63,513 nt of DNA from Candidatus Dormiibacterota bacterium (GCA_036495095.1 DASXNK010000079.1:1-63513), one strand, 5' to 3'. Shown: positions 8,065 to 16,315, numbered from the stretch's first letter. Numbers and translations: made by a program. Notes: generated by a model not told the origin, from the letters alone.

Positions 8065-9462
8065 ATGCAGAGGGTGCGTCACAGCCGCGACGGCGCCAGC
8101 GATGTCCATGCGGTGACGTACGCGGGGCGCTACTTCGCCGAGGAGGTGCCCAAGTACCGCATGCCCACCCGCGGCATGCCCGCCGACGCGGCGCTCCAGC
8201 TGGTCCGGGACGAGCTCAGCCTCGACGGCAACCCGGCGCTCAACCTCGCGTCGTTCGTGACCACGTGGATGGAGCCGGAGGCCGACCAGCTCTCCCTCGA
8301 CACCCGCAACAAGAACCTCATCGACCAGGACGAGTACCCGCAGACGAAGCAGATCCACGAGCGGGTGATGAGCATGCTCGGGCACATGCTCAACCCTCCC
8401 CGCGAGTGCACCCCGGTGGGCACGGCGACGGTGGGCTCGTCGGAGGCGATCATGCTCGCCCTGCTCGCCCACAAGCGTGCCTGGGCGAACCGGCGCAGGG
8501 CGGCCGGGCTGCCCGCCGACCGTCCCAACCTCGTCTTCGGCGCCGACGTGCACACCTGCTGGGAGAAGTTCACCCGCTACTTCGAGGTGGAGGAGCGGGT
8601 GGTGCCGATGACCCACGACCGCTTCGTGCTCGACGCCGCCGGCGCACGCGGGCACGTCGACGAGAACACCATCGCCATCGGCGCGGTGGTGGGCACCACC
8701 TACACCGGGCAGATGGACGACGTCGCCGGCCTCGACGCGCTCGCCGGCGAGCTCGAGCGCGAGCACGGCTGGACCATCCCCATCCACGTCGACGCCGCCA
8801 GCGGCGGGTTCATCCTGCCCTTCACGGAGCCGGAGCTCCGCTGGGACTTCCGGCTCGAGCACGTGCGCTCGATCAACCTCTCCAACCACAAGTACGGCCT
8901 CGTCTACCCGGGGATGGGGACGGTGCTGTTCCGCGACCGCGGTGACCTGCCCGAGGAGCTGGTCTTCCACATCACCTATCTGGGCGGCGACATGCCCAAC
9001 TACAGCCTCAACTTCTCGCGGCCCAGCACCCAGGTCACGCTCCAGTACTACAACCTTCTCCGGCTCGGCCGCGAGGGATACGCGCGGATCATGTCGAACA
9101 TCATGGCCAACGCCCACCACCTCCGCGACCGCCTCCTCGACGGCGGGCGCTTCGCCCCCGCCGGCGACGGGCGGCTGTTCCCGGTGGTCGCGCTGCGCGC
9201 CCTCGATCCGCAGAGCCTCGACCTGTTCGCGCTCTCCCAGCGGCTCCGCCAGCGGGGCTGGATCGTGCCCGCCTACCCGCTGCCCGCGGACGCCCAGGAC
9301 ATCACCGTGCTGCGGATGGTGGTCCGCGAGAACCTCAGCCGGGACATGTGCGACATGCTCGTGGACGACGTCGACGCCGCGGTCCGGGACGTCTGGGGTC
9401 CGACCAGCGGGCCGCCGGTGGCCCACGGGATGCGCCGGCAGGATCCGCGGCCGGTCTGCTGA
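8065..9462 (+). CDS. gadB: Glutamate decarboxylase (PLP-dependent)
   Basis: 465 residues, the length of bacterial GadB. The PLP lysine lies in SNHKYGL at Lys276, the same number as in E. coli GadB. VDAASGG carries the Asp that contacts the PLP nitrogen, and ATVGSSEAIMLALLAHK and NLIDQDEYPQT are other family blocks. The enzyme converts glutamate plus a proton to GABA and CO2 in the cytoplasm, giving acid resistance when coupled to a GABA antiporter. No antiporter gene is next to it. A CGGAGG ribosome site precedes the ATG. It may be a separate unit behind the catabolic operon. Confidence 0.93.
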   Translation: MQRVRHSRDGASDVHAVTYAGRYFAEEVPKYRMPTRGMPADAALQLVRDELSLDGNPALNLASFVTTWMEPEADQLSLDTRNKNLIDQDEYPQTKQIHERVMSMLGHMLNPPRECTPVGTATVGSSEAIMLALLAHKRAWANRRRAAGLPADRPNLVFGADVHTCWEKFTRYFEVEERVVPMTHDRFVLDAAGARGHVDENTIAIGAVVGTTYTGQMDDVAGLDALAGELEREHGWTIPIHVDAASGGFILPFTEPELRWDFRLEHVRSINLSNHKYGLVYPGMGTVLFRDRGDLPEELVFHITYLGGDMPNYSLNFSRPSTQVTLQYYNLLRLGREGYARIMSNIMANAHHLRDRLLDGGRFAPAGDGRLFPVVALRALDPQSLDLFALSQRLRQRGWIVPAYPLPADAQDITVLRMVVRENLSRDMCDMLVDDVDAAVRDVWGPTSGPPVAHGMRRQDPRPVC

Positions 9463-9473
9463 GGGGGTGGGAA

Positions 9474-9487
9474 CCGGGTTCACCCGG
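9474..9487 (+). terminator. Weak hairpin after gadB
   Basis: CCGGG at 9474-9478 pairs with CCCGG at 9483-9487 around a TTCA loop. It is short and has no T-run, so it is only a candidate terminator between gadB and the protease gene. Confidence 0.25.
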
Positions 9488-9542
9488 GCCCCCGGTGGAT
9501 TCCGCCTCCCTGTAATCGGAATGAAAGGCGGGCGGTCCGAGG

Positions 9543-10985
9543 ATGGCGGCCATGGACACCCCTCTGATGCCGGATCCCGCCTCCGGTGAGAACTCCCCGG
9601 AGCTCGGCGTGCCGGCTCCCGGGGTGCACGGCGGTCATCCGGACGCGGGATCCGCGTCCGAGCCAACGCCGGCGTTCGCGGCGTCCGAGCCCTGGGCCTC
9701 GCCCTCGCCCTCGCCCTCGCCAGTCCCGGGCGGCTGGGCACCCCCGGTCCCCCCGCCGCCGGCCTGGCCGCAGCGCCCCTGGGGGCCCGCCTCGGAGGGG
9801 CCGCCCCCGGCACCGCCCGGCCGTCGCGGCCTCGCCCTCGCCTTCGGTGCCGCGCTGATCGCCGGCGGCGTCGCTGGCGCCGCGGTGATGGGGACGGTCG
9901 GCAACCGGGCCGGCGGCTCGGCGACGGCCAGCACCCCGGTGACCACCCCCGCCCCGGTCCAGCAGCGGCCCTTCGGCGGCCGCCTCGGCAACCCGTACCC
10001 GGGGGGCACCGGCTCGTCCGGCACCACCACCACACCGTCGACCGTCGATCCGACCTCGGTCGCCGGCAAGGTCGATCCCGCGGTCGTCGACATCACCTCG
10101 AACCTGACCAGCGGGACCGCCGCGGGCACCGGAATGGTGATCACCGCCGGCGGCCAGGTGCTCACCAACAACCACGTCATCCAGGGCGCCACCTTCATCA
10201 CCGCCCAGATCGGCGGCACCGGCAGGAAGTACAGGGCCACCGTGGTCGGCGCCGACCCGGCCGACGACGTCGCCCTCCTCCAGCTCCAGGGCGTCTCCTC
10301 CAACCTCACGACCATCAGCATCGGCGACCCCTCGAAGGTCGCGGTCGGCGATGCCATCGTCGCCCTCGGCAACGCCCTCGGCCAGGGCGACTCCGCCGCC
10401 GCCGGCAGCGTGGTCGCGGTGGGTCAGACGATCACCGCCACCGACGACACCGGGGCCAACGCCGAGACCCTGACCAACCTCATCCAGGTCGACGCCAACG
10501 TGCAGCCGGGCGACTCCGGCGGCCCGCTGATCGACGCCACGGGGAAGGTCATCGGCATGGACACGGCCGCCTCCACGAGCGGTCGCGGCTTCCGCTTCCG
10601 GGGCACCTCGGCCCAGGGCTTCGCCATCCCGATCGACACCGCGATGTCGATCGTCCAGCAGCTGCGCACCGGCGGCGGCGCTCCCCAGACCGCGGCCCAG
10701 ACGGCGCTCCTCGGGGTCCAGGTCGCCGACGCCTCCAGCCAGGGCACCACCGGCGCCCTGGTGGTCGGCATCGCCCCCGGCACCCCCGCCGAGAGCGCCG
10801 GGCTCGCCGCCGGCGACGTGATCGTCACCTTCGGCGGCAAGAGCATCACCTCGGCGCCGACCCTGAGCACCGCGGTCAAGGCGACCAAGCCCGGCGACCG
10901 GGTGAAGGTCACGTGGCTCGACCAGAACGGCCAGCAGCACAGCACCACCGTTCAGCTCGCCGGCCAGTCTGCACCGGCAGCCTGA
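9543..10985 (+). CDS. htrA: HtrA/DegP-type trypsin-like serine protease with PDZ domain, membrane-anchored
   Basis: 480 residues. A Pro-rich cytoplasmic region (about 1-95) is followed by one membrane helix near 96-118, a Thr/Ser-rich spacer and the protease domain. The catalytic triad is His211 (TNNHVI), Asp242 (DPADDVALL) and Ser325 (QPGDSGGPL). A PDZ domain occupies about 390-480 (GTPAESAGLAAGDVIVTFGG). This is the architecture of mycobacterial PepD/HtrA proteases that degrade or refold misfolded proteins outside the membrane. A two-component system follows, as with mprAB-pepD in mycobacteria or CssRS-HtrA in Bacillus. ATG 9552 is an alternative start. Confidence 0.93.
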   Translation: MAAMDTPLMPDPASGENSPELGVPAPGVHGGHPDAGSASEPTPAFAASEPWASPSPSPSPVPGGWAPPVPPPPAWPQRPWGPASEGPPPAPPGRRGLALAFGAALIAGGVAGAAVMGTVGNRAGGSATASTPVTTPAPVQQRPFGGRLGNPYPGGTGSSGTTTTPSTVDPTSVAGKVDPAVVDITSNLTSGTAAGTGMVITAGGQVLTNNHVIQGATFITAQIGGTGRKYRATVVGADPADDVALLQLQGVSSNLTTISIGDPSKVAVGDAIVALGNALGQGDSAAAGSVVAVGQTITATDDTGANAETLTNLIQVDANVQPGDSGGPLIDATGKVIGMDTAASTSGRGFRFRGTSAQGFAIPIDTAMSIVQQLRTGGGAPQTAAQTALLGVQVADASSQGTTGALVVGIAPGTPAESAGLAAGDVIVTFGGKSITSAPTLSTAVKATKPGDRVKVTWLDQNGQQHSTTVQLAGQSAPAA

Positions 10986-11015
10986 GCAACCCTCCTCCTC
11001 GCCCCTTCCATCAGG

Positions 11016-11063
11016 CGGCCCGCCGGCCCCCGGGAACTCTTCCCCCGGGGCGCAGGCGGGCCG
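11016..11063 (+). terminator. Nested hairpin after the HtrA gene
   Basis: CGGCCCGCC at 11016-11024 pairs perfectly with GGCGGGCCG at 11055-11063. A second GC-rich hairpin lies inside (about 11026-11050). It sits 31 bases after the protease stop and before the regulator's operator, so it probably separates the two transcripts. No T-run follows. Confidence 0.5.
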
Positions 11064-11078
11064 TGCTGCGTCCAGGCT

Positions 11079-11118
11079 CTCCCAGCAATCTCCCAGAGTC
11101 CTCCCAGCCGGCTCCCAG
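11079..11118 (+). promoter_or_regulatory. Operator: four CTCCCAG direct repeats at 11-bp pitch
   Basis: CTCCCAG occurs at 11079, 11090, 11101 and 11112: four exact copies, each 11 bp from the last, so all face the same side of the helix. Seven-base direct repeats at 11-bp pitch are the standard binding site of OmpR/PhoB-family regulators. The array ends 22 bases before the response-regulator ATG and occupies the -35 position of the likely promoter, as expected for direct activation. A variant copy of the whole array lies at 13595-13634. Autoregulation by the adjacent regulator is inferred. Confidence 0.75.
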
Positions 11119-11128
11119 GCCGGACCGG

Positions 11129-11140
11129 CATGATGCGGTC
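11129..11140 (+). promoter_or_regulatory. Probable -10 element of the response-regulator gene
   Basis: CATGAT at 11129-11134 lies 6 bases before the ATG at 11141. With the operator occupying the -35 region this would give a leaderless or nearly leaderless mRNA. No Shine-Dalgarno sequence is present before the ATG. The hexamer match is only moderate. Confidence 0.35.
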
Positions 11141-11839
11141 ATGGACGACCTCACCCGCATCCTCGTCGTCGACGACGAGCGCTCGATCACCGACCTGGTG
11201 GCGATGGCCCTGCGCTACGAGGGCTTCGGGGTCCAGACGGCGGCGAGCGCCCGTGACGCCCGGGCCGCGCTGATGGACTTCCGGCCGGCGCTGGTGGTGC
11301 TGGACGTCGGCCTCCCCGACGAGGACGGCTTCACCTTCGTGCAGCGGCTGGTCTCCGACGGCCTGAAGGTGCCGGTCATCTTCCTGACCGCCCGCGACGC
11401 CACCGAGGAGAAGGTGCGCGGCCTCACCGTCGGCGGCGACGACTACGTCACCAAGCCCTTCAGCATCGAGGAGCTGGTGGCGCGGATCCGCGTGGTGCTG
11501 CGCCGCCACCAGCCCGAGGCGGCGGAGCAGAGCAAACGGCTGGCGCTCGCCGACCTCGAGCTCGACGAGGACACCCACGAGGTGATCCGCGCCGGGCAGC
11601 TGGTCGAGCTCACCCGCACCGAGTTCCGCCTGCTCCGCTACCTGCTGATGAACGCGGGACGGGTGCTCTCCCGGGCGCAGATCCTCGACCACGTCTGGGA
11701 CTACGACTTCGGCGGCGACGCCAGCGTGCTGGAGACCTACATCAGCTACCTGCGCCGCAAGATCGACTGGGCGGAGCCGGCGCTGGTGCACACCGTGCGT
11801 GGTGTCGGCTACGTGCTCCGGGTGCCCCGCAGCGCCTGA
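11141..11839 (+). CDS. OmpR/MprA-type response regulator
   Basis: 232 residues. The receiver domain (about 6-120) has acidic residues DD11-12, the phosphoacceptor Asp55 (VVLDVGLPD), Thr in FLTARD and Lys in VTKPF. The winged-helix domain (about 135-229) includes LTRTEFRLLRYLLMNAGRV and TYISYLRRKID. It should bind phased direct repeats when phosphorylated by the kinase encoded immediately downstream (ATG two bases after its stop). The repeats at 11079-11118 and 13595-13634 are the obvious targets. Similarity and the htrA neighbour suggest a cell-envelope stress system like MprAB; the inducing signal is unknown. Confidence 0.93.
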   Translation: MDDLTRILVVDDERSITDLVAMALRYEGFGVQTAASARDARAALMDFRPALVVLDVGLPDEDGFTFVQRLVSDGLKVPVIFLTARDATEEKVRGLTVGGDDYVTKPFSIEELVARIRVVLRRHQPEAAEQSKRLALADLELDEDTHEVIRAGQLVELTRTEFRLLRYLLMNAGRVLSRAQILDHVWDYDFGGDASVLETYISYLRRKIDWAEPALVHTVRGVGYVLRVPRSA

Positions 11840-11840
11840 G

Positions 11841-13301
11841 ATGTCGCTTCGCCTCCGGCTGCTGATCACGCTGTGCCCGCTCTTCGTCGTCGCCCTGCTG
11901 GTGGCCGACGGCGGCACCTACGTGGCGCTGCGCTCGTTCCTGCTCTCGCGGATCGACAGCCAGCTCAGCGACGGCCACCAGGCCGTCGAGCAGACGCTCG
12001 AGGCCAGCGCCGGCCTGGCCGGCGGTCACGGGCCGGGAGATCGCGGCTCCGGCGGTCCGGGCGGGGGCGGTCCCATCCCCCTCCCCACGGGCGCGTACGC
12101 CGAGCTGCGCAGCCCGTCCGGCCAGGTGCTCGCCACCTACGCCTCCTACGTCCCGGGGCCCGGGGACACCGCGGCGCGTCCCGTCCTCCCCGCCGACCTC
12201 ACCCCGCCACCGTCGCCGCGGCTGCTCACCGTCCCCGGAAGCGGCGGGGTCGGCAGCTACCGGGTGTACGTCGAGACCGCATCGGGCGCGGCTGCCGGTG
12301 ACCTGCTGATGGTCGCCATGCCCCTCGACGACGTCGCCACCACCCTGCGCCAGCTGCTCCTCCTCGAGCTGGCGATCGCCGGCGGCGTCACCCTGGTGGT
12401 GATCCTCGCCACCGCGGTGCTGGTGCGGCGGGGGCTGCGGCCGCTGGAGCGGATCGGCTCGACGGCGCGCTCGATCGTGCTCAGCGACCTCAGCCAGCGG
12501 GTGAGCCCGGCCACCGAGAACACCGAGGTGGGCCGGCTCGGCCTCGCCCTCAACAGCATGCTCGGCCAGCTGGAGGCGGCCTTCGTCGAGCGCGAGGCCA
12601 ACGAGCAGCGGCTGCGCCACTTCGTGTCCGACGCCTCCCACGAGCTGCGCACCCCGCTCACCTCGATGCGGGGATACGCCGAGCTGCTCCGCCGCACCAC
12701 CGACATGTCCGCCGAGGACATGACCCTGGCGATGCGCCGCATCGACGAGGAGACCCAGCGCATGGGCATCCTCGTCGACGACCTGCTGCTGCTCGCCCGC
12801 CTCGATCAGGGACGCCCGCTGGAGAGCCGGCCGGTCGACCTCGAGGCGCTGGTCGCGGACGCCTGCGCCGACGCCAGGGCCGCCGACGGCGGGCGCCCGA
12901 TCAGCACCCGGGTGACCGCGCCCCTCGTGGTCGCCGGCGACCAGATGCGGCTGCGCCAGGTGCTCTCCAACCTGCTCCGGAACGCCCTCGTGCACACCCC
13001 CGCGGGCACCCCGATCGAGGTCGGGCTGCGCCGCGTCGACGGCAGCGCCGTGCTCGAGGTCGTCGACCACGGGCCGGGCATCCAGGCCGAGCACGCCGGC
13101 CGCATCTTCGAGCGGTTCTACCGCGCCGACGCGGCCCGGAGCGGCGATCAGGGTGGCAGCGGCCTCGGCCTCAGCATCGCCGCCGCCGTGGTGCAGGCCC
13201 ACGGCGGCCGGATCTCCGTCGACCGCACCCCGGGCGGCGGTGCGACCTTCCGGATCGTGCTCCCCCTCCCCGACGGACGCGGAGTAGGCTCACCCCGGTG
13301 A
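11841..13301 (+). CDS. Membrane sensor histidine kinase
   Basis: 486 residues. Two membrane helices (about 7-30 and 172-194) flank an extracellular sensor region of about 140 residues rich in Gly and Pro. HAMP follows, then the dimerisation/phosphoacceptor domain with His267 in SDASHELRTPL. The ATPase domain has an N-box NLLRNALVHT, G1 DHGPGI and G2 GGSGLGLSIAAAVV. It phosphorylates the partner regulator encoded two bases upstream. Its stop overlaps the GTG of a small membrane-protein gene, so the three may be co-translated. The Gly-rich sensor insert gives no clue to the ligand. Confidence 0.93.
   Translation: MSLRLRLLITLCPLFVVALLVADGGTYVALRSFLLSRIDSQLSDGHQAVEQTLEASAGLAGGHGPGDRGSGGPGGGGPIPLPTGAYAELRSPSGQVLATYASYVPGPGDTAARPVLPADLTPPPSPRLLTVPGSGGVGSYRVYVETASGAAAGDLLMVAMPLDDVATTLRQLLLLELAIAGGVTLVVILATAVLVRRGLRPLERIGSTARSIVLSDLSQRVSPATENTEVGRLGLALNSMLGQLEAAFVEREANEQRLRHFVSDASHELRTPLTSMRGYAELLRRTTDMSAEDMTLAMRRIDEETQRMGILVDDLLLLARLDQGRPLESRPVDLEALVADACADARAADGGRPISTRVTAPLVVAGDQMRLRQVLSNLLRNALVHTPAGTPIEVGLRRVDGSAVLEVVDHGPGIQAEHAGRIFERFYRADAARSGDQGGSGLGLSIAAAVVQAHGGRISVDRTPGGGATFRIVLPLPDGRGVGSPR
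13285..13297 (+). promoter_or_regulatory. -10-like TAGGCT seven bases before a GTG
   Basis: TAGGCT at 13285-13290, then 7 bases, then GTG at 13298. The spacing fits a leaderless transcript for the small membrane-protein gene, internal to the end of the kinase gene. The same geometry recurs at 33445 and 35940. Confidence 0.35.
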
Positions 13302-13525
13302 CGCGCATGCGAGTCCTGGTGGTGCTGGTGGTCGCGGTGGTCGCCGCCGTCGCCCTGTTCGGCCCGGGGCACCTCGCGACCATCGCCATCCTCATCGGCC
13401 TGGCGTTCCTCGCCCTCGTGGCCGTCGGCGTGGTCCACGGCCTGCGCGACGGGCTGGCGGGCGACCGCGACGAGGCCGGGCCCGAGCCGCCCTCCGGGCC
13501 GGGGACGACGAACGCCGGGTCGTGA
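13298..13525 (+). CDS. Small two-helix membrane protein
   Basis: 75 residues: a basic start (MTRMR), two adjacent hydrophobic stretches (about 5-22 and 27-48) and a polar acidic/Pro-rich tail. It resembles no family I can name. GTG overlaps the kinase stop (GTGA), suggesting translational coupling. By position it could be an accessory or modulator of the sensor kinase, but this is inference. Confidence 0.6.
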   Translation: MTRMRVLVVLVVAVVAAVALFGPGHLATIAILIGLAFLALVAVGVVHGLRDGLAGDRDEAGPEPPSGPGTTNAGS

Positions 13526-13594
13526 GGTCAGGCGCCGCCGAGGACCTCGTTCCACTCGCGGATGGTCCAGCTGCGGACGACGCCGTGGATTGCA

Positions 13595-13634
13595 CTCGCA
13601 GCCAACTCCCAGGCAGCGCCCAGGGTCGTCCCAG
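13595..13634 (+). promoter_or_regulatory. Second operator: four degenerate CTCCCAG repeats at 11-bp pitch
   Basis: CTCGCAG at 13595, CTCCCAG at 13606, CGCCCAG at 13617 and GTCCCAG at 13628 are each exactly 11 bp apart, so pitch and copy number equal those at 11079-11118. The array ends 61 bases before the ATG at 13696. It probably places the small-protein/ApbE/Nudix/SDR genes under the regulator encoded at 11141. The degenerate copies suggest lower affinity than the autoregulatory site. Confidence 0.65.
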
Positions 13635-13695
13635 CCGCCGCCGTCACCGTGGGGATCGTTCACCACGTCGGACGATCCACCAGGGAGACCCAGCC

Positions 13696-14031
13696 ATGAC
13701 CCCGGCCCCGCAGCCTCCGACCCCGATCGACCGCGACCGGGCGCTGGCGCTGCGCCGCCGCCTCACCGCCGCGGTGGGGATCGGCGGCGCCGCCGCCGTC
13801 GGCGCCTTCGTCGCCCTCGGCTCCACCGGAGCGGCCGGGAACGCCACCGCATCCACGGTGGCCACGACCACCCCCGTGACCACCGCGGCGCAGAGCGTCA
13901 GCGCCGCATCGAGCTCCGGCACCGCCGCCGCGGCGCCCACCGCCGCCCCCACGCTGGCCCCGTCGCCCACCCCGGTGTCGAGCGGCTCGGGCAGGGCCCA
14001 CGCCGTGAGCGGCGGCTCCGGGGGGGGCTGA
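13696..14031 (+). CDS. Small exported or membrane-anchored Ala/Thr-rich protein
   Basis: 111 residues. A cytoplasmic stretch (1-25) is followed by one hydrophobic helix (about 27-45, LTAAVGIGGAAAVGAFVALG), then a Thr/Ala/Ser/Pro-rich tail ending in SGGSGGG. The ATG is chosen for the GGGAG ribosome site at 13683-13687, downstream of the phased operator. The apbE gene begins 6 bases after its stop. The tail looks like an unstructured wall-spanning linker. It has no FMN-binding domain, so it is not an obvious ApbE substrate. Function unknown. Confidence 0.6.
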   Translation: MTPAPQPPTPIDRDRALALRRRLTAAVGIGGAAAVGAFVALGSTGAAGNATASTVATTTPVTTAAQSVSAASSSGTAAAAPTAAPTLAPSPTPVSSGSGRAHAVSGGSGGG

Positions 14032-14036
14032 CGGCG

Positions 14037-14969
14037 ATGCTGGCCGCCGCCGACGGTCGCGCCATCGGTACCTCGGTTCGGGTGGTGGTCACGCGCGCGG
14101 ACCGGCTCGGCGAGGCCGGGGCGGCGGTCGACGGCCTGATCCGCGAGGTCGACGAGGCCTGCAGCCGCTTCCGCGAGGACAGCGAGCTGCGCCGGATCCA
14201 GGCCCGGCCCGGCGCCGAGGCGCAGCTGTCGCCGCTGCTCGCCAGCCTGCTCGCCGCCGCCCTGCGCGGCGCCGAGCTCAGCGACGGCGCCGTCGACCCC
14301 ACCGTGGGGACCGCGGTGCGGGCGGCCGGCTACGAGGGCGACTTCGCCTCGGTTGCGGCCGAGGGTGGCCCGATCTCGCTGACCGTGCGCCCGGTTCCGG
14401 GCTGGCGGCGGATCCGGCTGGACCCGGCTCGCCGCACCGTCGTCATCCCTCCCGGGGTCGAGGTCGACCTCGGCTCCACCGCCAAGGCGCTCGCGGCCGA
14501 TCTGGCCGCCACCCGCGCGCTCGCGGCGATCGGCGGCGGCGGCGGCGTGCTGGTGAGCCTCGGCGGCGACATCGCCGTCGCCGGCGATGCGCCCGAGGGC
14601 GGCTGGCGGATCCAGGTCGCCGACGACAGCGACGCGCCGATCACCGCCGACGGGGAGACCGTGACCGTCACCGCCGGCGGGGTGGCGACGTCGAGCACGG
14701 CGGTGCGTCGCTGGACCAGGGGCGGGGTGGTGCTCCACCACATCATCGACCCCGCCACCGGCCTGCCCGCCGCCGGCCCCTGGCGGACGGTGACGGTGGT
14801 CGCCGCCAACTGCCTCGACGCCAACATCGCGGCGACCGCCGCGGTGGTGCGCGGGGCGAGCGCGGTGGCGTGGCTGGAGTCGCTGCGGCTTCCCTCGCGG
14901 CTGGTCGGGCACGACGGCGCCGTGACCCGGGCGGCGGGCTGGCCGGAACGCCGCTGGCGCTCACCCTGA
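14037..14969 (+). CDS. apbE: FAD:protein FMN transferase (ApbE)
   Basis: 310 residues with the ApbE pattern: CSRFREDSELRRI near residue 38, VDLGSTAKALAAD near 142, VSLGGDIAV, and HHIIDPATGLPA near 240, which supplies metal and flavin contacts. ApbE covalently attaches FMN from FAD to a Thr/Ser of target flavoproteins, usually extracytoplasmic electron carriers. No signal peptide is visible from this start. No FMN-bind-domain target is encoded nearby, so the substrate lies elsewhere. It follows the small membrane protein by 5 bases, behind the phased operator. Confidence 0.88.
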   Translation: MLAAADGRAIGTSVRVVVTRADRLGEAGAAVDGLIREVDEACSRFREDSELRRIQARPGAEAQLSPLLASLLAAALRGAELSDGAVDPTVGTAVRAAGYEGDFASVAAEGGPISLTVRPVPGWRRIRLDPARRTVVIPPGVEVDLGSTAKALAADLAATRALAAIGGGGGVLVSLGGDIAVAGDAPEGGWRIQVADDSDAPITADGETVTVTAGGVATSSTAVRRWTRGGVVLHHIIDPATGLPAAGPWRTVTVVAANCLDANIAATAAVVRGASAVAWLESLRLPSRLVGHDGAVTRAAGWPERRWRSP

Positions 14970-15005
14970 GCAGAGGATCTCGCCGAGGCGGATGATCGCG
15001 AGGAC

Positions 15006-15545
15006 ATGCCGCACAAGCTGAGCGCGGGGATCCTCCTCCATCGCATCACCGACCAGGGTGCCGTCGAGGTGCTCATCGCCCACATGGGCGGCCCCTTCTG
15101 GCAGCGCAAGGACGCCGGCGCGTGGTCGATTCCCAAGGGCGAGCACCTCGCCGAGGACGACCCGCTCGAGGCGGCCCGGCGGGAGTTCCAGGAGGAGATC
15201 GGCGTCCCCGTGCCGGCGTCCGAGTTCCTGCCGTTGGGAGAGGTCACCCAGGCGGGCGGGAAGGTCGTCTCGGTGTGGGCCGCGGCCGGCGACCTCGACC
15301 CGAGCACGGCGGTCAGCACCACGTTCGAGATGGAATGGCCGAGGGGATCGGGGCGGATCCGGACGTTCCCGGAGGTGGACAGGGTGGCCTGGTACGGGAT
15401 GGAGGGGGCACGGGCCCGGCTGGTCCGGGGGCAGCTCCCCTTCCTCGATCGACTTGCTGAGGCGCTCCAGGGTCAGGATCGGCAGGGCCCCGACGGCATC
15501 CGGACGGGCGGTGCCAGACTCCCCACCGTCGACGATGGGCGCTGA
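15006..15545 (+). CDS. Nudix hydrolase
   Basis: 179 residues. The Nudix box runs from Gly45 to Val67 (GEHLAEDDPLEAARREFQEE plus IGV). It fits GX5EX7REUXEEXGU except that the first Glu is Asp51; the metal-binding REFQEE is intact. WSIPKGE before the box resembles the AP4A/ADP-ribose and YfcD-like groups. The substrate is some nucleoside-diphosphate-linked compound. It lies 36 bases after apbE and 11 bases before the SDR. The last 25 residues look disordered. FAD is a conceivable substrate given the apbE neighbour, but that is speculation. Confidence 0.85.
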   Translation: MPHKLSAGILLHRITDQGAVEVLIAHMGGPFWQRKDAGAWSIPKGEHLAEDDPLEAARREFQEEIGVPVPASEFLPLGEVTQAGGKVVSVWAAAGDLDPSTAVSTTFEMEWPRGSGRIRTFPEVDRVAWYGMEGARARLVRGQLPFLDRLAEALQGQDRQGPDGIRTGGARLPTVDDGR

Positions 15546-15556
15546 GGGAGGTTGCG

Positions 15557-16303
15557 GTGGGCCGGGCGGCGGTGGTGACCGGAGGGGGGCGCGGCATCGG
15601 AGCGGCCACGGCGCGGCTGCTGGCCGCCCAGGGGTGGGACGTGTGCGTGAGCTACCGCGCCGACGCCGGCGCCGCCCAGCGGGTGGTGGACGAGTGCCGC
15701 GCGGCGGGCCGCAGGGCGATCGCCGTGGGCGCCGACGTCTCGTCGGAGCACGACGTCGCCGCCCTGTTCGAGCGGGTCGACGCCGAGCTCGGCCGTCCTG
15801 GCGCGCTCGTCAACAACGCGGGCATCGTGGGTGCGAGGAGCCGGGTCGAGGACATGACCTTCGAGCGGATCGAGCGGATGATGTCGGTCAACGTTCTCGG
15901 GTCGTTCCTCTGCGCTCGCGAGGCGGTCCGGCGCATGTCGACCAACAACGGCGGTGCCGGCGGTGTGATCGTCAACCTGTCGTCCGCCGCGTCGAGGCTC
16001 GGCAGCCCCGGTGAGTACGTCGACTATGCCGCTTCCAAGGGTGCGATCGATACCATGACCATCGGGTTGGCGCGCGAGGTGGCGGCCGAGGGGATCCGGG
16101 TCAACGCCGTCCGGCCTGGCATCGTCGATACCGACATCCATGCCAGCGGCGGCCAGCCGGACCGTGTGGCGCGGCTCGGTCCACAGATCCCGATCGGGCG
16201 GGCGGGCGATCCGGCCGAGGTCGCCGCCGCGATCGCCTGGCTCTGCTCCGACGCGTCGTCGTATGTCACCGGCGCGCTTCTCGACGTCAGCGGCGGCCGC
16301 TGA
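15557..16303 (+). CDS. SDR-family oxidoreductase
   Basis: 248 residues. Cofactor loop TGGGRGIG (9-16), NNAGIVG, catalytic Ser in VNLSSAAS and YAASKGAI, and the C-terminal ending TGALLDVSGG. An Arg in VCVSYRADAG after beta2 favours NADP(H). Overall it resembles YgfF-type glucose or 3-oxoacyl reductases; the substrate is not predictable. The GTG start is supported by the GGGAGG ribosome site at 15546-15551. It is the last gene before a convergent unit and may close the apbE operon. Confidence 0.85.
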   Translation: MGRAAVVTGGGRGIGAATARLLAAQGWDVCVSYRADAGAAQRVVDECRAAGRRAIAVGADVSSEHDVAALFERVDAELGRPGALVNNAGIVGARSRVEDMTFERIERMMSVNVLGSFLCAREAVRRMSTNNGGAGGVIVNLSSAASRLGSPGEYVDYAASKGAIDTMTIGLAREVAAEGIRVNAVRPGIVDTDIHASGGQPDRVARLGPQIPIGRAGDPAEVAAAIAWLCSDASSYVTGALLDVSGGR

Positions 16304-16315
16304 GCGCCATCACAG

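Noticed and set aside
9700-9725. CCTCGC hexanucleotide repeats as a regulatory microsatellite
   Set aside because: They encode a Ser-Pro run in the Pro-rich N-terminus of HtrA; similar runs encode Pro linkers at 25837 and 34877.
13696-14031. The small protein as an ApbE flavinylation target because of LGSTGAAGN
   Set aside because: The flavinylation motif needs a Ser/Thr acceptor after Gly-Ala; here Ala follows, and there is no FMN-bind domain.
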